A stretch of DNA of 18,958 nt from JBARCX01 sp049794535 (GTDB lineage Bacteria > Pseudomonadota > Gammaproteobacteria > Xanthomonadales > Rhodanobacteraceae). Positions within the stretch are counted from its first letter, which is position 1. Each line of letters opens with the position of its first letter. Below the pieces are notes generated by a model that did not search any database, was not told where the DNA came from, and saw only the letters and a program-made list of their open reading frames with translations. The stretch is taken from positions 1-18,958 of the forward strand of contig JBARCX010000066.1 of NCBI GenBank assembly GCA_049794535.1. The letters run 5' to 3'. Shown here in pieces: positions 8,104 through 15,661 of the stretch. The position numbers and the translations under genes were made by a program.

Positions 8104-9324
8104 CTAGCGTGTCGCTTCCACCGGTGGCACGTGCGAAGCACGTAGCGCCGGTGCCAATACCGCTCCCTGCCCCAGCAACAGCACCACAATCACCCCAACC
8201 ATCAGATAGCCCAGCGCTAACCGATCCATTTCGAATTGCTTCATCAGCCACAGATTGATCGCAAACGCGAACACCGTACCCATCACCACACCGCCCGTAC
8301 CGATCAACAAGTTCTCGGTGAGGAAGTAATTGAGAATGTCGTGCTGGGTGGCACCCAATGCTCGGCGAATGCCGATTTGCTTACGCCGTTGGCTGACCCA
8401 GAAACTGGTAAGGCCAACGATGCCCGCCGCAGTGATCGCCAGTAGCACCACGCAAATGGCGCTCATAAGGATCACCATGCCGCGATCACTTTTGTAGGCC
8501 CTGGCGCGTATCGCGCTAAATAGCTGCACACCGTCTATCGGGCTGATCACACGCAACCGATTTGCCGCCATCAGCGCCTTAGGTGCGGCGCGCGCCACCT
8601 CGGCGAGCTGCCCTGGCTGCACGCGCAAAACATAGTCCGTAACGCCATTCATAAGCTGGTACGGCACGAGCGTGGAACGCTCGGCCCACTTAGCCTCCGA
8701 GCTGCTTGCATACGGCACCTGGAGATGCTCGATGATCCCAATGATCGTGCTTGGTTTGGCGCTTATATATACCGAGCTACCCAACGCGTTACCGTGCGGG
8801 AACATCCGATCGGCGAGGTCCTTGGTAACGATGATTTCCGATGGCTCCAACCTGTCCTCATTGCCGATATGGCCAATTTCATCGGCATGAAAGTTGCGCC
8901 CGGCAATCAGCTTAAGGCCCAGCGTCGATAATGTGTTTTCGTCAGCGAAATAGATCGCCGCTTCCGAAATCCACGCCTGTTTATCGGGGATGTACCCCAT
9001 ACCCACCGTCCATCCGCGACCACTCAACGGATAGGAGTTGGTGGCATAAACCTGCGTCACACCTGACACCTGGCGAAGCGTGGCAAGATCGGCGGCCATT
9101 CGCGATGCGTTTTCATCCTTGGTCGACTTACCTACCCACTGGTTTTCGACCACGACAAGATTGGCTTCGTCGATACCGCTTGGGCGGGACAGGTTGGTCA
9201 CGCGCTGGTGGATAACGAACAGCGCATTGCACACAATGGCCAGCGTCAGCGCTATCTGCAGCGCGATCAGCACCGTGCCTGCCTTGTGATGTCTGAGCGC
9301 CGCGAGGATGGGCTTGATCTGCAT
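8104..9324 (-). CDS. MacB/FtsX-type ABC permease, B subunit of module II
   Basis: Permease of 406 aa beginning MQIKPILAALRHHKAG, nearly identical at the N-terminus to the module I B subunit. TM1 contains LQIALTLAIVCNALFVI; the periplasmic domain has ENQWVG near 60-65; the FtsX domain contains GLTSFWVSQRRKQIGIRRAL. I chose ATG 9324 over the in-frame ATG 9330. From 9324 the GAGG that overlaps the A-gene stop is 8 bases away, whereas from 9330 it is only 2 bases away, and MQIK aligns with the module I B subunit. The protein stops right after PPVEATR (TAG), two residues short of the ATRSV tail of its relatives. The gap to its A gene is 10 bp. Otherwise intact. Confidence 0.9.
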   Translation of the reverse strand: MQIKPILAALRHHKAGTVLIALQIALTLAIVCNALFVIHQRVTNLSRPSGIDEANLVVVENQWVGKSTKDENASRMAADLATLRQVSGVTQVYATNSYPLSGRGWTVGMGYIPDKQAWISEAAIYFADENTLSTLGLKLIAGRNFHADEIGHIGNEDRLEPSEIIVTKDLADRMFPHGNALGSSVYISAKPSTIIGIIEHLQVPYASSSEAKWAERSTLVPYQLMNGVTDYVLRVQPGQLAEVARAAPKALMAANRLRVISPIDGVQLFSAIRARAYKSDRGMVILMSAICVVLLAITAAGIVGLTSFWVSQRRKQIGIRRALGATQHDILNYFLTENLLIGTGGVVMGTVFAFAINLWLMKQFEMDRLALGYLMVGVIVVLLLGQGAVLAPALRASHVPPVEATR

Positions 9325-9334
9325 CGTCATCGCC

Positions 9335-10651
9335 TCAGTTGGACTTCAGCTGCCACGCGGGTTGTACCCGTGCGGCGCGCCACGTGGGATAAAACGCGGC
9401 GATGACGGTTGCCACGATGGCCACCAACATGGTCAAGCCAAAGAGGCCGATACTGACGTGCGCCAGGCGCGCGATCTCCGGCTCAAACACCAGGCCAACA
9501 CTGAGCACGCCGATCACGGTAAGTAGCAGGCCAAGCACACCACCAGCGACGCCGACGATGGCCGCCTCTGTCAGAAACTGGATATAGATTTCAGCGCGCG
9601 AGGCACCCAGCGCACGACGCACACCTATCTCCTGCGCACGACGCATGAACTTGGCCAGTAACAGGCCAATGGTGTTGACCAGACACACCAGCAGAAAACC
9701 GAGCGCGACCACCAACGACACACGTGTTTCAGGGGGAACCGCGCGCTCATGTTCAAGCCACTGGGTCAGGTTGAACAACCGCACGTTCGGTGCCCAATGA
9801 AAGCGACCGGTACGTTGCTGCTCCGCGGCATAACCTTCGAGGAAACTTCGGTACTGGCTCACGGCAGCAGCGTCCGGCAACTCAGCCCAGAACGATGCCC
9901 ATACGCATTCCGAATGCAGCCAGCCATCGAATCCCGGTGCCTGGCCATTCGTGCCGGAGCAGTCGTTACGTCCACTAATTCCTGTCTGGTTATCAATGGC
10001 ACGGGTGAACGGTAAATAGAAATCCGGCGCATCGCCAAAGGCATTGCCGTTGTTGACGTCGTAGAAGCGTGGCGACGGATTCCAGTCGGCTACAACGCCC
10101 GTCACGCGATAGTCGCGGCCATCGAGAATCAGCGTACGGCCGATGCTGTTGCCACCACCGAACAATTGCTGATTGAGTTGGCTGCTGATAACCACCGCAT
10201 TGGCACGCTGATCGTCCTGCACCGCATTCCATCCGCTGCCGAACCGGAACGGCACCTCGAACATCGGGAAGAAATCCGCATAAGCAGCATAGCCATTCAC
10301 GTTGAACGGCTGATAAGACGCATTCTCCGGCACCACGGTATAGCTGACGGGATAGATCGCCGTTTGTCGCTTTGCCGCATGCGCGTGCATGAGCGCCATG
10401 GCATCGGTGTAACTGAGCGAATCCGACAAGTCATTGCTCACCCGGTGACGGGCTGGCCCCCAGTTATCGATCTGCGGCACAAACAGCTGTGTCGACTTGT
10501 GCGGCAACGGATCACCAGAGACTGCACGAAACACGGCGTAGGTGGTCATCGACGAAGCCACACCGAAGCCGATGGCAATCACCATCAAGGTCGTAAGCAC
10601 CGGGTTGCGCTTCAGGCTACGCAGCGCCAACTCGAGGTAGTAGCCCATCAT
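9335..10651 (-). CDS. MacB/FtsX-type ABC permease, A subunit of module II
   Basis: Permease of 438 aa. N-terminus MMGYYLELALRSLKRNP: the first Met aligns with the start of the other A subunits and the second replaces their Phe/Ser position, so ATG 10651 is preferred over 10648. A Shine-Dalgarno GAGG lies 9 bases upstream. TM1 is at about 20-43, followed by SGDPLPHKS, a MacB-type periplasmic domain, then LLLAKFMRRAQEIGVRRALG and two more membrane segments; it ends QPAWQLKSN. Cys231 and Cys249 bracket a 17-residue Gly-rich loop (SGTNGQAPGFDG...) followed by VWASFWAEL. Closest in the window to the module I A subunit; both have RRAQEIGVRRALGA and LHSEC/MHSEC before the second cysteine. Separated by 55 bp from the module I B gene. 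Confidence 0.9.
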   Translation of the reverse strand: MMGYYLELALRSLKRNPVLTTLMVIAIGFGVASSMTTYAVFRAVSGDPLPHKSTQLFVPQIDNWGPARHRVSNDLSDSLSYTDAMALMHAHAAKRQTAIYPVSYTVVPENASYQPFNVNGYAAYADFFPMFEVPFRFGSGWNAVQDDQRANAVVISSQLNQQLFGGGNSIGRTLILDGRDYRVTGVVADWNPSPRFYDVNNGNAFGDAPDFYLPFTRAIDNQTGISGRNDCSGTNGQAPGFDGWLHSECVWASFWAELPDAAAVSQYRSFLEGYAAEQQRTGRFHWAPNVRLFNLTQWLEHERAVPPETRVSLVVALGFLLVCLVNTIGLLLAKFMRRAQEIGVRRALGASRAEIYIQFLTEAAIVGVAGGVLGLLLTVIGVLSVGLVFEPEIARLAHVSIGLFGLTMLVAIVATVIAAFYPTWRAARVQPAWQLKSN

Positions 10652-10706
10652 GGCCGGCTACCTCTTTGAGCCCATACACTCATGCGCTTGCTGGATGGCT
10701 CGCTCT

Positions 10707-11939
10707 TCATACCGAACGTGTCGCCTCCACCGGTGGTACATGCGATGCACGCAACGCAGGCGCCAATACTGCCCCCTGCCCCAGCAGCACCAGCGCGACG
10801 ATACCGGTGACCACATAGGCCAGCGTGAGTCGCGCCATTTCGAACTGCGTCACCATCCACAAGTTGATACCGATGGCCATCACCGCGCCGATCACCACGC
10901 CGATGCAGCTGATCAACAAGTTCTCGGTGAGGAAATAACTCAGGATGTCGTTTCTCGTTGCACCCAGTGCGCGACGAATACCGATCTGCTTGCGCCGCTG
11001 GCCAACCCAGAAACTGGTAAGGCCCACGATGCCAGCGGCGGTAATCGCCAGCAGCACCACGCTGATGATGCCCATCAGGATCGCCATGCCGAAATCGTTG
11101 TCGTAGGCGTGCTTGCGTATCTCAGTGAAGGTCATCACGCCATCTTTGCTATCGATGACGCGCATATTGCTTTGCGCGTAGAGCGCTTTCGGCGCATCAC
11201 GCATGGCAGCGGCAAGCTGCCCAGGCCTGGCACGTACCAGGTAATACGTGCCATCGCCGAGCAGTCGCGCGGGAATGAGTACCGCGTAATACGCATACGG
11301 CGTGGTATCGCTGGACATCATGTGCGATTGCAGCGTGTCGGTAATGCCGATAATGACGGACGGAGTGTTCACACCCGACACATACACCGTTTTACCCAAT
11401 GCGGATCCGTGCGGGAACAACGATTCCGCCAGCGCCTTGCTGATGATCACTTCGGACGACAGCATGCGGTCTGGCGCCGACTGACTACCTATTTCGCTAC
11501 TGTTGAAGTTACGCCCTGCAATCAACGGCACACCCAAGGTCGCAAGGGTGTGCTCGTCGACAAAATAGATCGATGAGTCATGGGTCGGCTTGGCCTCGTC
11601 TGGCGTAAGCCGGACATAGTTATCCCAGCCACCGCCATGAAGCGGGAAGCTGTTGGCCGGTGCTGCGTCTTGCACGCTGCCGAGCTGACGCAGGGCCAGC
11701 AGATCCGACTTCATCCGTGCATCGATTATCTGTGGCGGGGCCTGGTCCGCCCAATCGCTTTTGATCACGAACAGGTTGGATTCGTTCACGCCGCTGGGAC
11801 GCGACATGCGCTCGATACGCTGTTGAATGATGAACAACGCATTGCACACGATGGCCAGGGTCAAAGCGATCTGCAACGCGATCAGTAGCGTACCGGCCCG
11901 GTGATGGCGCATGGCAGTGAGGATGGGTTTGATCTGCAT
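10707..11939 (-). CDS. MacB/FtsX-type ABC permease, B subunit of module I
   Basis: Permease of 410 aa. MQIKPILTAMRHHRAGTLLI leads into TM1 (LQIALTLAIVCNALFII). The periplasmic MacB-type domain extends to about 280. The FtsX domain has GLTSFWVGQRRKQIGIRRAL, then GATRNDILSYFLTENLLI, and ends VEATRSV. ATG 11939 lies 12 bp after the TGA of the A gene, and the GAGG covering that stop is about 10 bases from the ATG, slightly long but the same arrangement as in the other modules. It is very similar to the module II B subunit in the N-terminal and FtsX parts and differs mainly in the periplasmic domain, the region expected to contact adaptor or cargo in the MacB family. Confidence 0.9.
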   Translation of the reverse strand: MQIKPILTAMRHHRAGTLLIALQIALTLAIVCNALFIIQQRIERMSRPSGVNESNLFVIKSDWADQAPPQIIDARMKSDLLALRQLGSVQDAAPANSFPLHGGGWDNYVRLTPDEAKPTHDSSIYFVDEHTLATLGVPLIAGRNFNSSEIGSQSAPDRMLSSEVIISKALAESLFPHGSALGKTVYVSGVNTPSVIIGITDTLQSHMMSSDTTPYAYYAVLIPARLLGDGTYYLVRARPGQLAAAMRDAPKALYAQSNMRVIDSKDGVMTFTEIRKHAYDNDFGMAILMGIISVVLLAITAAGIVGLTSFWVGQRRKQIGIRRALGATRNDILSYFLTENLLISCIGVVIGAVMAIGINLWMVTQFEMARLTLAYVVTGIVALVLLGQGAVLAPALRASHVPPVEATRSV

Positions 11940-11951
11940 AGGGGCGCGGCC

Positions 11952-13265
11952 TCAGTTCGACTTCAGCTGCCAGGCCGGCTGCACCTGTGCGGCGCGCCAG
12001 GTGGGATAAAACGCCGCCAATACGGTGGCCAAGATCGCCACCAGCAAAGTCGTCACCACCAATGACAGATCCAGATGCGCCAGACGTGCAATATCCGGCT
12101 CGAACAACAGGCCAATGCCTGCCATGCCTATCGCCGTTAGCAGCAAGCCAAGCAGACCACCTGCCAAACCGACCGTGCCCGCCTCGACCAGGAATTGACC
12201 ATAGATTTGGTGCCGTGGTGCACCGAGCGCACGGCGCACACCAATCTCCTGCGCGCGGCGCATGAATTTGGCCAATAGCAAACCGATGGTGTTGACCAGG
12301 CAGATGATGAAGAAACCCAGCGAAACCATCATCGAAATGCGGCTTTCCGATGGCACCACTTTTTCGAAGCTGACCCAGTCGGTGACATCACGCAGACGGA
12401 CATTGGTAGCCCATTGGAAACGGCCGGCACTTTTTTGTTCGTCCGCATAGGCGGTAAGAAATTCGTGGTAATGCCGCACATCGGCAGCGGTTGGCAGCTC
12501 TACCCACATAGGAATCCACACGCATTCGCTGTGCATCCACGCTTCGCGTCCGTAGCCGAAACCACCTATGCCACCACAGTTGTTGCGTCCCGCGGTATTG
12601 ATCTGCAGATCGATCGCACGCGTGAAGGGCACGTACAGTTGCACCGGTTCGGAAAACGCATTGCCACTGAAGAGGTCGTAGTAGCGCGGCTTGGGATCCC
12701 AGTGCTTGGTGACGCCCACGATGCGGTAGGTATGCATACTCAGCGTGACATCACGCCCCACGCTATTGGCGCCGGCAAAAAGTTGCTGGTTGAGCTCGTA
12801 ACTGATCACCGCCACGGCCGCATGTCGATCGTCGTCGCTCAGGTTCCATGCGCTGCCATATTCGAATGGCACATCGAACATGCTGAAGAAATCGGCATTG
12901 GTGGCATAGCCGTTCGCTCTGGACGGCATGCTGTGGCTGCTTTCCGGAAATACCGACATGGACACGTTGTAGAGCAGCGTTTGATGCGCCGCCTTGTGCG
13001 CTTTCATCAAGGCTATAGCGTCGGTATAGCTGAGTGCTTCGGGCGGCTCGCCATTGGAGCTGTATTGCGGCCCGCGATTATCGATCAGTACGGTGAAAAG
13101 CTGATTGGACTTCTCCGGTATTGGATCACCCGACACCGCACGAAACACCGACCAGCTAATCATGGACGCGGCTACGCCAAAACCAATCGCCATCACCATC
13201 AACGCCGTAAGCGCCGGGTTGCGACGGAGGCTGCGTATGCCGAGTTCAATGTAGTACGCAAACAT
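11952..13265 (-). CDS. MacB/FtsX-type ABC permease, A subunit of module I
   Basis: Permease of 437 aa, first of the ten permease genes in transcription order. N-terminus MFAYYIELGIRSLRRNPALT; TM1 about 20-43; SGDPIPEKS at 45-53; a periplasmic MacB-type domain to about 305; then LLLAKFMRRAQEIGVRRALG and two more membrane segments; it ends QPAWQLKSN. Cys230 and Cys248 enclose a 17-residue Gly-rich loop (GGIGGFGYGREAW...) followed by VWIPMWVEL. The start is ATG 13265, with AAGG 8 bases upstream. It lies 77 bp downstream of the TolC-family gene; that spacer shows no clear promoter or terminator, so cotranscription with the exporter genes is likely. MacB itself is one polypeptide of about 650 aa with a fused N-terminal ATPase; here the ATPase is a separate gene (14747-15472). 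Confidence 0.9.
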   Translation of the reverse strand: MFAYYIELGIRSLRRNPALTALMVMAIGFGVAASMISWSVFRAVSGDPIPEKSNQLFTVLIDNRGPQYSSNGEPPEALSYTDAIALMKAHKAAHQTLLYNVSMSVFPESSHSMPSRANGYATNADFFSMFDVPFEYGSAWNLSDDDRHAAVAVISYELNQQLFAGANSVGRDVTLSMHTYRIVGVTKHWDPKPRYYDLFSGNAFSEPVQLYVPFTRAIDLQINTAGRNNCGGIGGFGYGREAWMHSECVWIPMWVELPTAADVRHYHEFLTAYADEQKSAGRFQWATNVRLRDVTDWVSFEKVVPSESRISMMVSLGFFIICLVNTIGLLLAKFMRRAQEIGVRRALGAPRHQIYGQFLVEAGTVGLAGGLLGLLLTAIGMAGIGLLFEPDIARLAHLDLSLVVTTLLVAILATVLAAFYPTWRAAQVQPAWQLKSN

Positions 13266-13342
13266 GCATCATGCCTTCGCGTGGATGCTGATGTGCCCAT
13301 ACGGCACGAAGCGGGTGTGATCACAGCCGATGTCATCGCGAT

Positions 13343-14686
13343 TCATTGCAGCAGCCGATTGACGTCTTCCAGATCGTGGAGATCTACCGTTCCCGCGGCC
13401 TGCTTGAGTAGCAGTTTGTTGAGGATGAACTGGTGGCGCACCACGATGTATTCGGTTTGCACGTTGGCCATCTGCTCGATGGCGAACACCACGTTGGTGA
13501 GGCTCTGCGTGCCGATGGCGTAACCGGCGCGCATCGAATCCAGTGACTTCTGCGCCGCGGATACCGAGGTGTGTGCGCTATCTACCTGCTCGATACCGTC
13601 GACCACCAGGCTGTAGTAGTTGTTGGCGTCCCGCGCGGCTTGCCTGCGCAGGGATTCCAGCGTGCCCTGATCTACATCACGCTGATAGATCGCCTGGCGC
13701 ACCTGTGATTGCGTGAGGCCACCGCTGAAGATCGGCACGTTGAGCGTGAGCCCTACCGTGGTGGTACCCGGGCCGTACGCCGCGCTGCCTGGAACGGCAC
13801 TCGACCAGCTACCGAACTTGCCGTAAGTCACCGTGGCATTAAGCGTGGGCAAGTGACCCGCACGTGCAGCTTTGATCTTGTGCTCGTCGGCACTCACGGT
13901 GTCGCGTCCCGCGAGCAACGTGGGATTGGTCTCCATCGCGGCATCCACCCAGGCCCGGGCATCATTGGGCGAAGGCGGCTGCATCGGGAGATCCTGACGC
14001 AACTTCTTCAAGTTGCCGGTGGGCTTGCCAGTGAGCTGCTCCAGCCCGCGCAACGCATCTTTCAGGTTGTCTTGCGCGGTGATCCGCTCCGACTTGATAT
14101 ACAGGTAATACGCCTGCGACTGCGTCACGTCCGATGCCGTTGCCAGGCCATCCTTGAAGCGCTCACTGGACTGTGCAAATTCCTGTTTGTATGCATCCTC
14201 GTACGACTTGTAGACGTCGAGCGTGTCCTGCGCGACGAGTACGTTGAAGTAGGCTGAGGCAACACGCACGTAGAGGTTTTGCAGGGCGGCGCGATACGTT
14301 TGCTCCTGTGCCTCGTCGGTTGCATGTGCCGCTTGCAACGTGGCGATGCTGGCCAGGTTGATGATCGGCTGCGTGAGCGTGCCACTAAGGTCACGCTCCC
14401 GGGTATGCCCCGTCGCACTGGTGGTTACCGTGTTGCCGTTGGAATTAACCGTCGAGCCACTACCACCATGGATCTGTTCCAGGCCCAACCCGGCCGACAG
14501 CTGCGGCAGCAGGGCTGAGCGCGCCTGCGGTACACCCTCGGCCACGACCAATCGCTGTGCATCGGCTGTGGCCAATACCGGATCACTGGCGATGGCCTGA
14601 CGATAAGCATCCATCAGATCTTCGCCGTGACCCGGTAGTGGGGCAGCGGCCAGCAAAAGCATCAAGGGCAGTAACTTTAGACGCAT
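13343..14686 (-). CDS. TolC-family outer membrane efflux protein
   Basis: Outer membrane channel component of a tripartite or type I exporter, 447 aa. A Sec signal peptide covers about residues 1-21 (MRLKLLPLMLLLAAAPLPGHG) with probable cleavage before ED; there is no lipobox cysteine, so it is TolC-like rather than an OprM-type lipoprotein. Two OEP-type repeats are visible: the first begins DLMDAYRQAIASDP and carries RFKDGLATASDVTQSQA near 175-190; the second carries MRAGYAIGTQSLTNVV near 380-395. A Ser/Thr/Gly/Asn-rich insert lies near 75-93. I start at ATG 14686, which begins directly at the signal peptide; the longer frame from 14716 would bury it. The Shine-Dalgarno is weak. It sits 60 bp after the ATPase gene, consistent with one operon providing adaptor, ATPase and channel. 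Confidence 0.93.
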   Translation of the reverse strand: MRLKLLPLMLLLAAAPLPGHGEDLMDAYRQAIASDPVLATADAQRLVVAEGVPQARSALLPQLSAGLGLEQIHGGSGSTVNSNGNTVTTSATGHTRERDLSGTLTQPIINLASIATLQAAHATDEAQEQTYRAALQNLYVRVASAYFNVLVAQDTLDVYKSYEDAYKQEFAQSSERFKDGLATASDVTQSQAYYLYIKSERITAQDNLKDALRGLEQLTGKPTGNLKKLRQDLPMQPPSPNDARAWVDAAMETNPTLLAGRDTVSADEHKIKAARAGHLPTLNATVTYGKFGSWSSAVPGSAAYGPGTTTVGLTLNVPIFSGGLTQSQVRQAIYQRDVDQGTLESLRRQAARDANNYYSLVVDGIEQVDSAHTSVSAAQKSLDSMRAGYAIGTQSLTNVVFAIEQMANVQTEYIVVRHQFILNKLLLKQAAGTVDLHDLEDVNRLLQ

Positions 14687-14746
14687 GGGTGAGACTCGCA
14701 GGTGGCGGACAAACAAGTAACGAGCGGGTGAACAGGTGTCGCTGGA

Positions 14747-15472
14747 TCAGGCGGGATGAACGCTGCCGCCGCGTGCGGCAACCGAGTTGTGGAAGCGCGG
14801 GTCTTCGGCAAGATCCACCACCTGACCGTCGATGACGTGCACATTGCGTTGTGCGCGCAGAGCCAGTTCCGGATCGTGCGTGACCATGACGATGGTGGCG
14901 CCTTCGCGATGAATCTCTTCCAGCAGTTCCAACACGCCACGTGCCATTTGCGTATCGAGGTTGCCGGTCGGTTCATCGGCGAGCAGCAAGCGCGGTGAGC
15001 CTGCCAGTGCGCGGGCAATCGCCACACGCTGCTGCTGACCACCGGACAGTTCGGCCGGGTAATGCTTGGCACGTGAGGCCAGGCCAACGCGCTCGAGCGA
15101 ATCCATGATGCGCTGCTTACGCTCGGCGGCCTTCATGCCGCGATAGCGCAGCGGCACTTCAACGTTGTCGAACACGTTGAGGTCGGGAATCAGGTTGAAC
15201 GCCTGAAAGATGAAGCCGATCTTCTCGTTGCGGATCTTCGAGCGAGCGTTGTCGTTCAACTGGCTCACTTCAATACCGTCGAGGTGGTATTCGCCACCGG
15301 TGAATGTTTCCAGCAAACCGGCGATGGTCAGGAAGGTGGTTTTACCCGAGCCGGACGGCCCGGTAACGGCGACGAACTCGCCTTCCTTCACGTCAATATT
15401 GAAATCGCGCAGCGCGTAGGTCTCCACAACTTCAGTGCGGTAGACCTTGGAGAGGTGGGTCATCTTCAACAT
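14747..15472 (-). CDS. ABC transporter ATP-binding protein, MacB/LolD type
   Basis: Cytoplasmic ATPase of 241 aa that should power the FtsX-type permeases. All catalytic motifs are intact: Walker A GPSGSGKTT (38-46), Q-loop Gln90, signature LSGGQQQR (142-149), Walker B LLLADEP with Glu167, D-loop NLD (171-173) and switch His199 (VTHD). The length and the order of motifs match the MacB/LolD/FtsE family. There is no fused membrane domain. ATG 15472 has AAGGA 7 bases upstream. It is the only ATPase gene among thirteen transporter genes here, so it is presumably shared by all five permease pairs unless others lie outside the window (inference). It follows the adaptor gene after a 189-bp spacer containing an intergenic repeat. 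Confidence 0.96.
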   Translation of the reverse strand: MLKMTHLSKVYRTEVVETYALRDFNIDVKEGEFVAVTGPSGSGKTTFLTIAGLLETFTGGEYHLDGIEVSQLNDNARSKIRNEKIGFIFQAFNLIPDLNVFDNVEVPLRYRGMKAAERKQRIMDSLERVGLASRAKHYPAELSGGQQQRVAIARALAGSPRLLLADEPTGNLDTQMARGVLELLEEIHREGATIVMVTHDPELALRAQRNVHVIDGQVVDLAEDPRFHNSVAARGGSVHPA

Positions 15473-15500
15473 GGTTGCGTCCTTCGTTGGTGGTCTTGAC

Positions 15501-15621
15501 TCCTCTCCCTGTGTATCCCGAAGAAGGGACTTCCTTCGGTCGCAAAGAGAGGCTGGGGCGGGGTGGAGGTTTGCCGTAAGGCTTCACCCCTCCCCAACCC
15601 TCCCCTGTAAGCAAGGGAGGG
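15501..15621. repeat. Intergenic palindromic repeat between adaptor and ATPase genes
   Basis: A hairpin-rich, GC-skewed element related in style to the two repeats in the permease array. TGGGGCGGGGTGGA (15554-15567) pairs with TTCACCCCTCCCCA (15583-15596) with two mismatches, and CCCTCCCCT (15598-15606) pairs with AAGGGAGGG (15613-15621) with one. The left part (CCTCTCCCTGTGTATCCCGAAG) resembles the start of the other copies; the right part is a different sequence. It lies within the operon, so a strong transcription stop here would be unexpected; no U-run is seen on the minus strand. Confidence 0.65.
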
Positions 15622-15661
15622 AGAAAATCATCGTCAGCTTCAGAGCGTTAGCGAGTAGCGG

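Noticed and set aside
4..13265. CRISPR or other short-repeat array, given the strong periodicity of the region
   Set aside because: The periodicity is of whole permease genes (about 2.6 kb); there are no short direct repeats with regular unique spacers.
4..13265. Lipoprotein-release (LolCE) function for the permeases
   Set aside because: LolC/E share the FtsX fold and pair with a LolD-like ATPase, but the co-located adaptor and TolC-family genes and the five-fold repetition fit a tripartite exporter better. Sequence alone does not fully exclude it.
12414..13523. Long plus-strand open frame (369 codons) opposite the module I A gene and the TolC gene
   Set aside because: It is antisense to two well-supported genes and its translation shows no domain or signal; it reflects codon bias of the real genes. 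The same holds for the plus-strand frames at 10650-11576, 5674-6411 and 16265-17035.
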